Assembly: GCA_020847175.1 (NCBI GenBank)
Contig: JADLCM010000053.1
Location: 1 to 64,000 of the forward strand
DNA: 64,000 nt
Direction: 5' to 3'
Source of the DNA: Phycisphaerales bacterium
GTDB lineage: Bacteria; Planctomycetota; Phycisphaerae; Phycisphaerales; UBA1924
The translations under genes were made by a program, and so were the position numbers. Under the pieces are notes generated by a model. The model searched no databases. It saw nothing but the letters and a program-made list of their open reading frames with translations, and had not been told where the DNA came from. Position 1 is the stretch's first letter; the number at the start of each line of letters is the position of its first letter. Below, in pieces: positions 43,798-53,536 of this stretch.

Positions 43798-44271
43798 ATG
43801 TTTTCGCGAACCACTGAGTATGCGCTGCGGGCGATGGCGCTGCTCGCGTATGCCCCCGACCAGTTGACCCCCACGCCCGAGCTCGCGGAGCGGACCAAGG
43901 TGCCGCCCAACTACCTTGCCAAGGTGCTCCAGCAGCTGGCGTCGGCGGGGCTGATCGTGGGCCGGCGGGGCGTGGGCGGGGGGTATCGCCTGACGCGGCG
44001 GGCGGCGGACATCAACCTGATGGAGATTGTGAGGTCGGTGGGGGAACTGGACCGGATCAAGCAGTGCCCGCTGGGGCTTGCGAACCACGGGCCGAACCTG
44101 TGTCCGCTGCACAAGAAGATGGACGAGGCGGCCGCGCGGGTGATTGACCTGTTCAAGGACACGTCGCTGAGCGACCTCGTGTCGGCGCCCGGGGCTAATA
44201 AGCCGCTGTGCGACGACGTGACGACGGCCCGGCTGTCGATCTCGGGACGCGGCACTACCATCGGGCCATGA
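43798..44271 (+). CDS. Rrf2-family transcriptional regulator
   Basis: The 157-residue protein has the Rrf2 winged-helix domain (FSRTTEYALRAMALLA at the start, GLIVGRRGVGGGYRLTR as the wing). Cys90 and Cys102 flank the usual cluster-binding loop (QCPLGLANHGPNLCPL), with a third Cys at 138. IscR/NsrR proteins have three closely spaced cysteines, and here the middle one is missing. A [2Fe-2S] sensor with an unusual ligand set, or a dimer-shared cluster, is possible. The gene is followed in overlap (ATGA) by lysS, so a regulatory link to lysS expression is suggested by position only. Confidence 0.85.
   Translation: MFSRTTEYALRAMALLAYAPDQLTPTPELAERTKVPPNYLAKVLQQLASAGLIVGRRGVGGGYRLTRRAADINLMEIVRSVGELDRIKQCPLGLANHGPNLCPLHKKMDEAAARVIDLFKDTSLSDLVSAPGANKPLCDDVTTARLSISGRGTTIGP
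44256..44261 (+). promoter_or_regulatory. Candidate internal -10 for lysS
   Basis: TACCAT ends six bases before the lysS ATG, inside the 3' end of the Rrf2 gene, with no Shine-Dalgarno sequence. It would give a leaderless lysS mRNA independent of the Rrf2 gene. Confidence 0.35.
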
Positions 44272-45806
44272 GCGACGCGCCGGCACTGCACGAGCAGGTA
44301 CTCCAGAGACGGGCCAACCGACAGCGCATGCGCGCGCTGGGGCTGGACCCGTACGGTCAGCGCGAGACGGGGCTGTGCAGCCTGGCCGAGGCCAAGGGCG
44401 CGTATGACCCGGGCGCCGACGAGGCGTACCAGAAGGAGGGCAAGACGCCCGGATTCGCGGATCGTCGCCCGGAGCGGGCGGTGGCCGGGCGGGTCATGCT
44501 GCTGCGCGACAACGGGAAACTCATCTGGATGAACCTGCGCGACCACACCGGGGACATGCAGGTGGCGGTGAGTGCCCGGGACTGCGCATCGCCGGGCTTT
44601 GACGCGGCGAAACTGAGCGACCTGGGCGACATCATCATCGCGCGCGGGCGCCTGATGAAGACGAAGACGGGCGAGATCACGCTCTGGGCGGGGGAGATCC
44701 GCCCGGCGAGCAAGTGCCTGGCGCCGCCCCCGGCCAAGCACGAGGGCCTGCAGGATGTCGAACTGAGGTATCGGCAGCGGTACGTGGACATGTGGGCGAA
44801 CCCCGAGACGATGGATGTCTTCTTTCTGCGGGCGAAGCTCATCACGGCGCTGCGCCGGTTTCTGGATGAGCGCGGGTTCGTGGAGGTGGACACCCCGGTG
44901 CTCCAGACGCTCGCGGGGGGCGCGGCGGCCCGGCCCTTCGTCACGCACATGAACGCGCTGGATATCGACCTGTTCATGCGGGTGGCGCCCGAGCTGTTTC
45001 TCAAGCGCCTGCTCGTGGGCGGGATGCCCCGGGTGTACGAGGTCGCGCGCAACTTCCGCAACGAGGGCGTGGACCGTTCGCACAACCCCGAGTTCAGCAT
45101 GGTGGAGGTGTACGAGGCGTTCGGCAGCTACGACACGATGCGAGAACTGACCGAGAGCCTCTTGCGCTCGCTGGCCCGGGTGGTCATCGCCCATCGCACG
45201 GGGCGCGAGCCGGGCGCGGCGGAGCCGCTGGTGCTTGAGTTCGGCGGGCACGCGATCGACTACGCCCGGCCCTTCGACGTGGTGACCTACGGCGCGCTGT
45301 TCGAGCGTGCCCTGGGCTTCGGGCTCGGCGATGATGGGAAGGTGCGCGAGGCGGCGCGGGCGCGGGGGCTCAAGACCGAGGGGGTGGATCGCCTGCTGCT
45401 CGTGCAGGAGCTGTTCGATGAGGCCGAGGCGAGCATCGACCCGGCCCGACCGACCTTTGTCATCGACTATCCGGCGCCGCTCTGCCCGCTCACCCGGAGC
45501 AAGACGAGCGACCCGAGCGTGGCCGAACGGTTTGAGCTCTTCATCGCGGGCATGGAGCTCGCCAATGCCTATACCGAGCTCAACGACCCGGACATCCAGG
45601 AGGCGAAGTTCAGGGAGCAGCTGGGCGGAATCAAGGATGAAGAGAAGACCTTCCGCACGATCGACGAGGACTTCCTGAACGCGCTGCGCGTCGGCATGCC
45701 CCCGGCGGGGGGGCTCGGCGTGGGGGTAGACCGGGCGATCATGCTGCTGACGGGGAACTCGTCGATCCGCGAGGTGCTGCTCTTCCCGCTCATGCGCCCG
45801 AGGTGA
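44268..45806 (+). CDS. lysS: Lysyl-tRNA synthetase, class II
   Basis: LysRS charges tRNA-Lys. ATG 44268 overlaps the Rrf2 stop as ATGA and gives 512 residues, the normal class II size. An N-terminal OB anticodon-binding domain (about 70-160, VAGRVMLLRDNGKLIWMNLRD) precedes the catalytic core with motif 2 FRNEGVDRSHNPEFSMVE and motif 3 GGLGVGVDRAIMLLT near the end. It is the bacterial LysS/LysU type rather than the class I enzyme. Being translationally coupled to an Fe-S-type regulator is uncommon. Confidence 0.96.
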   Translation: MSDAPALHEQVLQRRANRQRMRALGLDPYGQRETGLCSLAEAKGAYDPGADEAYQKEGKTPGFADRRPERAVAGRVMLLRDNGKLIWMNLRDHTGDMQVAVSARDCASPGFDAAKLSDLGDIIIARGRLMKTKTGEITLWAGEIRPASKCLAPPPAKHEGLQDVELRYRQRYVDMWANPETMDVFFLRAKLITALRRFLDERGFVEVDTPVLQTLAGGAAARPFVTHMNALDIDLFMRVAPELFLKRLLVGGMPRVYEVARNFRNEGVDRSHNPEFSMVEVYEAFGSYDTMRELTESLLRSLARVVIAHRTGREPGAAEPLVLEFGGHAIDYARPFDVVTYGALFERALGFGLGDDGKVREAARARGLKTEGVDRLLLVQELFDEAEASIDPARPTFVIDYPAPLCPLTRSKTSDPSVAERFELFIAGMELANAYTELNDPDIQEAKFREQLGGIKDEEKTFRTIDEDFLNALRVGMPPAGGLGVGVDRAIMLLTGNSSIREVLLFPLMRPR

Positions 45807-45857
45807 GGGACGGCGCGCCGAGGCGAACGGGAGAGCCGGGCGCGGGCGGTCGCGGGA

Positions 45858-47153
45858 TTAGTCGAGGAGGAGTTTCGCCGGGTCTTCGATGCACTGCTTG
45901 ACGTGCACGAGGAAGCCCACGGCCTGCGCGCCGTCAACGAGGCGGTGGTCGTAGGAGAGCGCGAGGTACATCATGGGCCGGAGCGCGACCTCGCCCGGCC
46001 GGTCGGGGTTCTCGACGGCGCGGTTCTTGATCGTGTGCATGCCGAGGATGCCCGACTGGGGCGGATTGAGGATGGGGGTGCTCATCAGGCTGCCGAAGAC
46101 GCCGCCGTTGGTGATGGTGAAGGTGCCGCCGGAGAGTTCGGCGAGTTCGAGTTTGCCGGTCTTGGCGCGTTCGGCGAAGTCCTTGATGCCCTTCTCGATG
46201 CCCGCGAAGGAGAGGCGGTCGGCCCCGCGCAGCACGGGCACGACCAGGCCCTTGGGGGTGCTCACCGCGATGGAGACATCGCAGGAGTCATGGGTCTCGA
46301 CGGCGGGGCGGCCCTCCTCATCGGTGACGATGAAGGCGTTGACCGTGGGGAAGGCCCGCAGGGCGCTGCAGGCGGCCTTGACGAAGAAGGACATGAACCC
46401 GAGGCCCACGCCGTGCTTCTTCTCGAAAGCTTCCTTGTGGCGCGAACGGAGCGCCATGACGTTCGTCATGTCCACCTCGTTGAAGGTGGTGAGCATGGCG
46501 GCGGTGTGCTGCGCCTCGACAAGCCGCTGGGCGATGCGTTGGCGGAGCGGGCTCATCCGCTCGCGCTTCGCGGCGGGAGAGGCGGGGGATGCCGGCGCTT
46601 CGGGAGCGCCGGCCCCGGTCTGGCGCGACTGGATGAAGGCGATCACGTCCTGCTCGCGGACGCGCTGCCCGGCCCCGGTGGGCACGATGCGCGCGAGATC
46701 GACGCCGTACTCCTTCGCGAGCCGCTCGGCCAGGGGCGTGGCGCGGACATCTCCGGCGTGCCCGTTGGTCGAGGGGGCGGGCGGAGCCACGGTCGGGGTT
46801 GCGGGCGGCGCCAAAGGCGCGGCGGCGGGGGGCGGGGCCGTGGCGACGGCGCCGCGCGGTTCGCCCGCGCCCTCGGCGGCCTTGGCAGCGGCAGGGGCGG
46901 CGGAGGCGGTGGGAACGCCGGAGGGGTCAACCTCGGCGACGGCCGCGCCCACCTTGACCACGTCGCCGACCTTGGCCCGGTGGCGCAGCACGCCCGCCTC
47001 GGGGGCGAGAAGTTCCATGTTGACCTTGTCGGTCTCGATCTCCGCGATCACTTCATCGCGCGCGACCAGTGCGCCATCGGGCCTGGCCCAGCGCGAGAGC
47101 GTGGCCTCGGTTACGGATTCACCGGCGGCGGGGATGAGAATCGGGGTGGGCAT
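45858..47153 (-). CDS. sucB: Dihydrolipoamide succinyltransferase (E2 of 2-oxoglutarate dehydrogenase)
   Basis: E2 transfers the succinyl group from lipoate to CoA in the TCA cycle. ATG 47153 gives 431 residues; an in-frame GTG at 47174 would add seven. The lipoyl domain has [11 protein letters not shown] (lipoylated Lys), followed by Ala/Pro-rich linkers, an E1/E3-binding domain ([23 protein letters not shown]) and the catalytic acyltransferase domain ending with [14 protein letters not shown] (active-site His and Asp). It lies 69 bases downstream of sucA and is convergent with lysS. No lpd (E3) gene is in the window. Confidence 0.95.
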   Translation of the reverse strand: MPTPILIPAAGESVTEATLSRWARPDGALVARDEVIAEIETDKVNMELLAPEAGVLRHRAKVGDVVKVGAAVAEVDPSGVPTASAAPAAAKAAEGAGEPRGAVATAPPPAAAPLAPPATPTVAPPAPSTNGHAGDVRATPLAERLAKEYGVDLARIVPTGAGQRVREQDVIAFIQSRQTGAGAPEAPASPASPAAKRERMSPLRQRIAQRLVEAQHTAAMLTTFNEVDMTNVMALRSRHKEAFEKKHGVGLGFMSFFVKAACSALRAFPTVNAFIVTDEEGRPAVETHDSCDVSIAVSTPKGLVVPVLRGADRLSFAGIEKGIKDFAERAKTGKLELAELSGGTFTITNGGVFGSLMSTPILNPPQSGILGMHTIKNRAVENPDRPGEVALRPMMYLALSYDHRLVDGAQAVGFLVHVKQCIEDPAKLLLD

Positions 47154-47222
47154 GGGCTCGTCCTTGGCGGTCACGATACGGCGATGGGTGGTGTGCCCGG
47201 CGGGCGCGGGAAGGGTGCGGGG

Positions 47223-50084
47223 TCAGTGCGCGCCGACCTTGCGCGGTGTCTTGGCGGCCGGGGCCTCCGCGGCGGGCCCGGCGACATCGAGGGCCCGGGT
47301 GATGATGGATTCCTGCTGGGCGCGGTCGGCCTTCTTCGACCCCGCGGCGGGGGATGCGCTCTCCTCGCGCCCGATGTATGGGAGGGCGGGGATGTCGAGA
47401 TCGGTGCGGAGCCGGTCGGCGACGAAGAGGTAGGCCCCCATGTTGCGAGGCTCCTCCTGGGCCCAGACCAGCTCGGCGCCGGGGTAGCGTGCGAGGGCAT
47501 CGCGGAGCGTCGCGGCGTCGAGCGGGTAGAGCTGTTCGAGGCGGATGATGGCGACGGTGTCGCGGGAGTCCTTGGCGCGCCGGGCCGCGAGTTCGTGGTA
47601 GAGCTTGCCCGTGCAGAGGACGACGCGGCGCACGCGGGCGCAGGCCTCGCGCGAGGTCATCGCGGGGTCATCAAGCACGGGGTGGAAGCGCCCGTGGATG
47701 AGTTCGTCCGGGGCGCTGGTGGCGACGCGGAGCATGCTCTTGGGCGTCATCACGATCAGCGGCTTGCGGAAGCCGCGCTTGAGCTGGCGCCGGAGCATGT
47801 GGAAGGTCTGGGCGGCGGTGCTGGGGTAGACGACTTCCATGTTCGCTTCGCCGCAGAGCTGGAGGAAGCGTTCGAGGCGGGCCGAGGAGTGCTCGGGCCC
47901 CGCCCCCTCGTAGCCGTGGGGGAGGAGCATGACGAGCCCGGACCAGCGGTGCCACTTGGCGGCGGCAGAGGCGATGAACTGGTCGATGATGATCTGGGCG
48001 CCGTTGTTGAAGTCGCCGAACTGGGCCTCCCAGAGCACGAGCATCCCCGGGTCGGCGAGGGAGTAGCCGAACTCGAAGCCGAGGACGGCATACTCGGAGA
48101 GGGGGCTGTCGTGGATGCACAGGCGCGCCTGGCGCGTCGGGTCGGTGTTGAGGCCGGCGGCGCTGCCGTCGAGGGGGACGCGCCCGGGGCGCATGGCGTT
48201 GAGCGGGGAGTGGGGGGCGCCGGTGCTTGCGTCGAAGAGCACCGCATGGCGCTGGCTGAATGTGCCGCGCCGGCAGTCCTGCCCGCTGAGGCGCACGGGG
48301 TGGCCTTCGAGGAGGAGGGTGCCGAAGGCGAGGAGTTCGGCATCGGCGTGGCAGATGGCAGGGGCAGAGGCGAGCGCTGCGCGCTCGGCGAGGAGCTTGG
48401 TGAGCTTGGGGTTGACGGTGAAGCCCTCGGGCACGCGCGCGAACGAGGCGCAGACCTCTTCGAGCATCGCGCGGGTCACGCCCGTCTCCACCGGGCGGTG
48501 GGAGTGGTCCTCGGTCAGGCCCTGCCAGCGGAAACTGCCCGGGTCGATGGTCGGATCGACCGGCTTTTCGCGGGCGTGGCGCTGGGCGGCGTCGAGGGCT
48601 TCTTCGAGGCGGTCGCGGATGGCCTTGACATCGACTTCGGTGAGGACGCCCTCGCTGAGCAGGCGCTGGGCGTACTTCGCGAGCACGCCGGGCTGGCCCT
48701 TCACGAGGTTGGCGAGGACGGGGTTGGTGAAGGAGGCTTCATCCTGCTCGTTGTGGCCGTACCGGCGGTAGCAGTAGAGGTCGATGAAGATGTCCTTGCC
48801 GAAGGTCTGGCGGTACTCCGCGGCGAAGTGCGCGCAGGCGACAACCGCTTCGGGGTCTTCGCCGTTGACGTGCAGCACGGGAGCCTCGATGGTCTTGGCG
48901 ACGTCGGTGCAGTAGCGCGTGGAGCGACCGAACTCGGGCGCGGTGGTGAAGCCGATCTGGTTGTTGACGACGACGTGCACCGTGCCGCCCGTGGTGTAGC
49001 CCTCCAGGCGCGAAAGGTTGAGCGTCTCGACGACGACGCCCTGCCCCGCGACCGCCGCGTCGCCGTGGATCAGAAGGGGCATGACGCGCTTGCGGCCGGT
49101 CTCGCCCGCCTCGCCGGTGTCGCCCCGGAGGCGCTGCTTGGCGCGGCAGCGCCCGAGGGCCACGGGACCGACGGCCTCAAGGTGGCTGGGGTTGCTCGCC
49201 ATGACCAGGCGCAGGGTCTTGCCCCCCGCGGCGGGGCGGCTGCCCGAATAGCCCTTGTGATACTTCACGTCGCCGGTGCCGGTGGAGTCTTTGGCCTTGG
49301 TGTCCTCGAACTCGGTGAAGATCTGCTCGAACGTCTTGCCCAGGATGTTGTTGAGCACGTTGAGGCGCCCGCGGTGGGCCATGCCGATGACGACCTCTTC
49401 AACCCCCTTCGCGACGCCCTGCTCCACGAGGCGGTCGAGGAGAGGGATCAGCGACTCGGAGCCTTCGAGGCTGAAGCGCTTGTCGCCGGGGTAGCGTTTG
49501 CCCAGGAACTTCTCGAACTGCTCGGAGCGGATGAGTTGTTCGAGGATGTGGGCCTTCACGCCGCGCGTCAGGGGCGCGCGGTCCACGCCGCGCTCGAAGC
49601 GGTCGAGGAGCCAGGTGCGTTCGACGGCGTCGGAGACGTGCATGAGTTCGACACCGATGGTGCCGCAGTATCGGGATTCGAGGTGGTTGACGAGTTCGCG
49701 GAGGGTGACAACGCCGCCGAGGCCGACGGTGGCGGCGTCCACGGGGCGGTCGAGGTCGGACTGGGCGAGGCCGTGGAACTCGAGCGTGAGCAGGGGCGGG
49801 CGGGCCGGCTCGCGACCGAAGGGATCGATCTTCGCGGCGGTGTGCCCCGTGGCGCGGTATGCCTCGATGAGGTCGCCCACGGCGGCCTGGAATGCGGAGG
49901 CTTCGCCGCTCGGCCCGGCCTGGTCCCGGGCGTGAGCGCCGGCGAGCTCGAAGCCCGCGAAGAAGGCACGCATGTCACTGGTGAGCGAGGCCGGATCACG
50001 GCGGAACTGCTGGTACTGTGCTTCGAGAAACTCTGGGTTCCACCCGTTGACGGAGGGTGAAGAAGCCTTGACGGGGCCGGACAT
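47223..50084 (-). CDS. sucA: 2-oxoglutarate dehydrogenase E1 component
   Basis: E1 decarboxylates 2-oxoglutarate with thiamine diphosphate and loads succinyl onto lipoate. I start it at ATG 50084 (GAGG seven bases before); a GTG at 50105 would add seven residues. The 953 residues include YQQFRRDPASL at the N-terminus, GMAHRGRLNVLNN, HGDAAVAGQGVV (TPP region), SNPSHLEAVGPV and the C-terminal EEPRNMGAYLF. The length fits the long OdhA/SucA type. It is followed by sucB on the same strand, forming an OGDH operon; the pst genes lie just upstream. Confidence 0.96.
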   Translation of the reverse strand: MSGPVKASSPSVNGWNPEFLEAQYQQFRRDPASLTSDMRAFFAGFELAGAHARDQAGPSGEASAFQAAVGDLIEAYRATGHTAAKIDPFGREPARPPLLTLEFHGLAQSDLDRPVDAATVGLGGVVTLRELVNHLESRYCGTIGVELMHVSDAVERTWLLDRFERGVDRAPLTRGVKAHILEQLIRSEQFEKFLGKRYPGDKRFSLEGSESLIPLLDRLVEQGVAKGVEEVVIGMAHRGRLNVLNNILGKTFEQIFTEFEDTKAKDSTGTGDVKYHKGYSGSRPAAGGKTLRLVMASNPSHLEAVGPVALGRCRAKQRLRGDTGEAGETGRKRVMPLLIHGDAAVAGQGVVVETLNLSRLEGYTTGGTVHVVVNNQIGFTTAPEFGRSTRYCTDVAKTIEAPVLHVNGEDPEAVVACAHFAAEYRQTFGKDIFIDLYCYRRYGHNEQDEASFTNPVLANLVKGQPGVLAKYAQRLLSEGVLTEVDVKAIRDRLEEALDAAQRHAREKPVDPTIDPGSFRWQGLTEDHSHRPVETGVTRAMLEEVCASFARVPEGFTVNPKLTKLLAERAALASAPAICHADAELLAFGTLLLEGHPVRLSGQDCRRGTFSQRHAVLFDASTGAPHSPLNAMRPGRVPLDGSAAGLNTDPTRQARLCIHDSPLSEYAVLGFEFGYSLADPGMLVLWEAQFGDFNNGAQIIIDQFIASAAAKWHRWSGLVMLLPHGYEGAGPEHSSARLERFLQLCGEANMEVVYPSTAAQTFHMLRRQLKRGFRKPLIVMTPKSMLRVATSAPDELIHGRFHPVLDDPAMTSREACARVRRVVLCTGKLYHELAARRAKDSRDTVAIIRLEQLYPLDAATLRDALARYPGAELVWAQEEPRNMGAYLFVADRLRTDLDIPALPYIGREESASPAAGSKKADRAQQESIITRALDVAGPAAEAPAAKTPRKVGAH

Positions 50085-50275
50085 TTGATACCTCGTTGGA
50101 CTCACGACTTCCCCCGGGGTTTCCGGGGGGCTGCGCCGATCAGACTGTAGGCGAAAGCATCGGTTGGCCGGGGGTGCGGGTCCGGGAAGATCGCCCGGAA
50201 GAGCCGTGGTGAGGGGAGTCGGCGGCGCGGGGGGGCGGGAGCGTCCTCCCCGTTATGAGCGGGAGGCTTGCCCGT

Positions 50276-51193
50276 TCAGCCGAAGCGCCCGGTGACGTAC
50301 TGCTCGGTCTCGGGCAGGTGGGGGCGCTGGAAGATTTCGGCGGTGGGGCCGTATTCGACAAGGCGGCCCAGGTACATGAAGGCGGTGAAGTCGCTGACGC
50401 GCATCGCCTGCTGCATGTTGTGCGTGACGATGAGCACGGTGTAGCGGGCGCTGATCTCATGGATGAGTTCTTCGACGCGCAGGGTGGCGATGGGGTCGAG
50501 AGCGGAGCAGGGCTCGTCGAGGAGCAGGACCTCGGGGTCGGCGACGATGGCGCGGGCGATGCAGAGGCGCTGCTGCTGACCCCCGGAGAGGCGCAGGGCG
50601 CTGGCTGAGAGGCGGTCTTTGACTTCGTCCCAGATGGCGCTGGCGCGCAGGGCCCGTTCGCAGGCGCCGAGCAGCACCGAGCGACGGCGCTCGCCGTCGA
50701 TGCGGAGCGGGTAGACGACGTTCTCGAAGATGCTCATCGGGAACGGGTTGGGCTTCTGGAAGACCATGCCCAGGCGCTTGCGGAGGTGGATCACATCGGT
50801 GCGACGGTCGTAGATCGAGGAGCCGTTGAGGAGCATGTCGCCGGTGATGCGCACGCCGTCCACGAGGTCGTTGAGCCGGTTGACGGAGCGCAGGAGGGTG
50901 CTCTTGCCGCACCCGGAGGGCCCGATGATGGCGGTCACGCGGTTGCGGGCGGCGCCGAGCGAGACATCGAAGAGGGCCTGGGTGGGCCCGTAGTGCAGGC
51001 AGAAGGAGCGAATGTCGAGGACAGGGTCGGCGAACCGTGCGTCGCGGTGCACCTCGGCCTCGACGTGTTCGCCCGCGCGGATCGCATCAAGCACGGACCG
51101 GCGCGCCGGGGCGGACGAGGGCGCGCCCGGGTCGGCGCGCACGTGACCCCGGGGGGACGGTGCGGGCGGGATGGCGGCGTCGGGGACCGTCAT
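50276..51193 (-). CDS. pstB: Phosphate ABC transporter ATP-binding protein
   Basis: PstB powers high-affinity phosphate import with PstC and PstA. The 305 residues contain Walker [10 protein letters not shown] (91-99), the signature LSGGQQQR (202-209), and Walker [15 protein letters not shown] (221-234). [15 protein letters not shown] is specific to PstB. The first ~58 residues are a Pro/Ala-rich extension absent from typical 260-residue PstB, and the start is supported by TAGGAG only at 13 bases, so it could lie further in. The gene sits 15 bases after pstA. No phoU follows; sucA begins instead. Confidence 0.95.
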   Translation of the reverse strand: MTVPDAAIPPAPSPRGHVRADPGAPSSAPARRSVLDAIRAGEHVEAEVHRDARFADPVLDIRSFCLHYGPTQALFDVSLGAARNRVTAIIGPSGCGKSTLLRSVNRLNDLVDGVRITGDMLLNGSSIYDRRTDVIHLRKRLGMVFQKPNPFPMSIFENVVYPLRIDGERRRSVLLGACERALRASAIWDEVKDRLSASALRLSGGQQQRLCIARAIVADPEVLLLDEPCSALDPIATLRVEELIHEISARYTVLIVTHNMQQAMRVSDFTAFMYLGRLVEYGPTAEIFQRPHLPETEQYVTGRFG

Positions 51194-51208
51194 GCGCGAA
51201 CAAATCTC

Positions 51209-53422
51209 CTAGAAGGCCCCCGTCCTGCGGCCCCGCAGGCGCGATCGGATGATGACCGCCGCGAGGTTGAGGCTGAGCACGATCAGCACGAGCAGCAGGG
51301 TGGTCGCCCACACGAGCGGGCGTGCGGCCTCGGCGTCCTTGGCCTGGAACCCGAGATCGTAGATATGGAAGCCGAGGTGCATGAACTGGGCTTCGAGGCG
51401 GATGAAGGGGAACTCGCCGGACACGGGGAGCTTGGAGGCGATCTTGGTGGCGCCGACGAACATGATGGGCGCCACCTCGCCCGCGCCGCGCGAGATGGCC
51501 AGGATGGCCCCCGTCATGATGCCGGGCATCGCGCCGGGGAGGACCACGCGCCGGATGGTCTGCCACTTGCTTGCGCCGCAGCCGTAACTGCTCTCGCGCA
51601 GGCTGCGGGGCACGCCGGCGATGGCTTCTTCGGTGGCGACGATGACCACGGGCAGGGTGAGGAGCGCGAGCGTGAGCGCGGACCACAGGATGCCGCGCCC
51701 GCCGAACGTGGGCTGGTTGCCCGCGGCGCGGGCGGCGAAGAACCCGTGGAAGTAGGGGTTCCAGGCGATGAGCGCGAGGGCGAGGGCCGCGCACACGCCC
51801 CAGAGGACCAGCGCGCCGCGCCGGGCCCAGCGGGAAGCCTCGGCGCGAGAGGCCGCCGCGAGCGCCAGCGACCAGGCGACGAGCAGCACCACGCCCAGCA
51901 GCAGCACCATGAGCCACCAGGCGCCCCGGGGGGCGCTGACGCGGGGGCCGGAGTCCACCCAGGCCCCGAGGGTGTAGCAGAAGAAGCCGAGCCCGAACAC
52001 GCCGTAGACGATGCTGGGAACGCCCGCGAGGTTGTTCACCGCGATGCGCACCAGGCTTGTGAAGAGGTTCTGGCGGGCGTACTCGCGCAGGTAGAGGGCT
52101 GCGATGACGCCCAGGGGCACTACGGCGACGGTGAGGAGCAGCGTGAGCGTGACGGTGCCGACGATGACGCCCCAGACGCCGCCCTCCTGGTTGGCGTTGC
52201 GCGGCGCGCCGAAGAGGAACTCGGTGCAGCGGTCGAGGTAGGCGCCGGCGCGCCCGAGGAGGGTGAGGCGGTTGGGGTGCGTCACCCGCACGATCGCCGA
52301 GACGGGCAGGGGGTCGGTCCGCGTGGAGTAGTCTCGGGGCGCGAAGCCGCCGGTGCGCGGCTCGCGGATGATGACGCTGAAGCGGGCGTCGGCGGCCCGA
52401 AGGGCGCTGAGCCGCAGGTCGATGGCTTCGCCTGCGTCCGTGAGCGCGGCGACCTCGCGGGCGTGGGCGCGGGTCAGGGCGTCGAGGTCTTCGGGCGCCA
52501 CCGCGCCGGCGTGCCAGGGGCGTTCCAGCACGGCCCAGAGCAGCAGGCACGAGCCGGCGATTGCGCAGGCGAGCGCGCGGGTGCGGGCCGGTGCCGCGGG
52601 CTCGGCATGGTGCGCGCGATTTCTGAAGAGCGCGAAGCCAGCCCAGCCTGCCGCCCCTGCGAGCGAGATCGCGGCGAAAGCGGGCCACGCCAGGCGCGGG
52701 GGCGCGCCGCGTGAGGCCCGCAGGCGGGCATCGGCGAGGCGTTCATCCCAGGCCGCGATGCGGGCATCGAGGGGGATGCGCTCGGTGCGTTCGATGCGCC
52801 GAATCTCGGCCCTGCGCGCCGCGGCGGCCCGCATCGCCTCGCGCAGTGCGCCCGGGCCCGAGTCGTCGTCCAGGGGCATGACCCGGCGTTCGCGCACGTG
52901 GGTCTCGCCTCGCGGGCCGGTGACGGGTTCGCGGGTCGCGCCCGGGGCGTCCGTTTCGAGGGGCGTGCCGGCGGGGAGTTCGCGGTCTTCGACGAGGGCT
53001 TCGACGACGCCGAGCCAGGGGCCCCATTCGCGGCGGTCGATCCACGCCGCGTCGGTCGGGCGGAGGGTCGGGGCGGCCATGTCCATGACGGCGACCCAGC
53101 GGAAGGGCTCCTGCCCGGCGTCGCGGTTGGCGACGTAGTAGAGCCGGCGCCGGGGGCGTCCGTCGGGGCCGACGGCGCCAGGGAGGAGTTCGCCCGCGGC
53201 CCGGAGGGACGCGATGCGTGCTTCGTCTGCCGAGGTGGGGTCGAAGGCCTCCTCGCGCACGGGTTGACCGAAGAACGCATCGCCGGGGAGGTCGCGCGGC
53301 GCATCGGCGCGGAGCGTGACGAGGTCAAGGCGTCCGGGCCAGAAGGCCCCGAGCCCGCGCACGGCGATGAGCCCGACGAGCAGGACGATGAGGGTGAGGG
53401 CGAGGACGAGCGCGAGGCCCAT
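51209..53422 (-). CDS. pstA: Phosphate ABC transporter permease PstA, long form
   Basis: PstA is one of the two inner-membrane permeases. The annotated 737 residues are more than twice the E. coli length (296). One N-terminal span (about 1-24) is followed by an extracytoplasmic segment of about 230 residues and a second membrane/loop portion. The permease core (about 400-737) then has GVPSIVYGVFGLGFF and the EAA-like loop GVPRSLRESSYGCGASKWQTIRRV. The ATG at 53422 has a poor ribosome binding site. In this frame the preceding stop is exactly the pstC TGA (53537-53539), and no ATG, GTG or TTG lies between, so a non-canonical start is possible. Confidence 0.88.
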   Translation of the reverse strand: MGLALVLALTLIVLLVGLIAVRGLGAFWPGRLDLVTLRADAPRDLPGDAFFGQPVREEAFDPTSADEARIASLRAAGELLPGAVGPDGRPRRRLYYVANRDAGQEPFRWVAVMDMAAPTLRPTDAAWIDRREWGPWLGVVEALVEDRELPAGTPLETDAPGATREPVTGPRGETHVRERRVMPLDDDSGPGALREAMRAAAARRAEIRRIERTERIPLDARIAAWDERLADARLRASRGAPPRLAWPAFAAISLAGAAGWAGFALFRNRAHHAEPAAPARTRALACAIAGSCLLLWAVLERPWHAGAVAPEDLDALTRAHAREVAALTDAGEAIDLRLSALRAADARFSVIIREPRTGGFAPRDYSTRTDPLPVSAIVRVTHPNRLTLLGRAGAYLDRCTEFLFGAPRNANQEGGVWGVIVGTVTLTLLLTVAVVPLGVIAALYLREYARQNLFTSLVRIAVNNLAGVPSIVYGVFGLGFFCYTLGAWVDSGPRVSAPRGAWWLMVLLLGVVLLVAWSLALAAASRAEASRWARRGALVLWGVCAALALALIAWNPYFHGFFAARAAGNQPTFGGRGILWSALTLALLTLPVVIVATEEAIAGVPRSLRESSYGCGASKWQTIRRVVLPGAMPGIMTGAILAISRGAGEVAPIMFVGATKIASKLPVSGEFPFIRLEAQFMHLGFHIYDLGFQAKDAEAARPLVWATTLLLVLIVLSLNLAAVIIRSRLRGRRTGAF

Positions 53423-53536
53423 GAGCCAGATGGTGACGCCGCCCCGGGCCCGGGGGTTGACGGCGCGCGGCGCAGGGGGCGCTGCGTCGGGGCGGGAGCG
53501 GGGCTGTGCGGGCGCGGGGCTCAGGCGTGGCTCCGT

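Noticed and set aside
45903..50060. Very long open frame on the plus strand across sucB and sucA
   Set aside because: It is the antisense shadow of two clear genes (sucA and sucB) in GC-rich DNA and has low-complexity composition with no domain.
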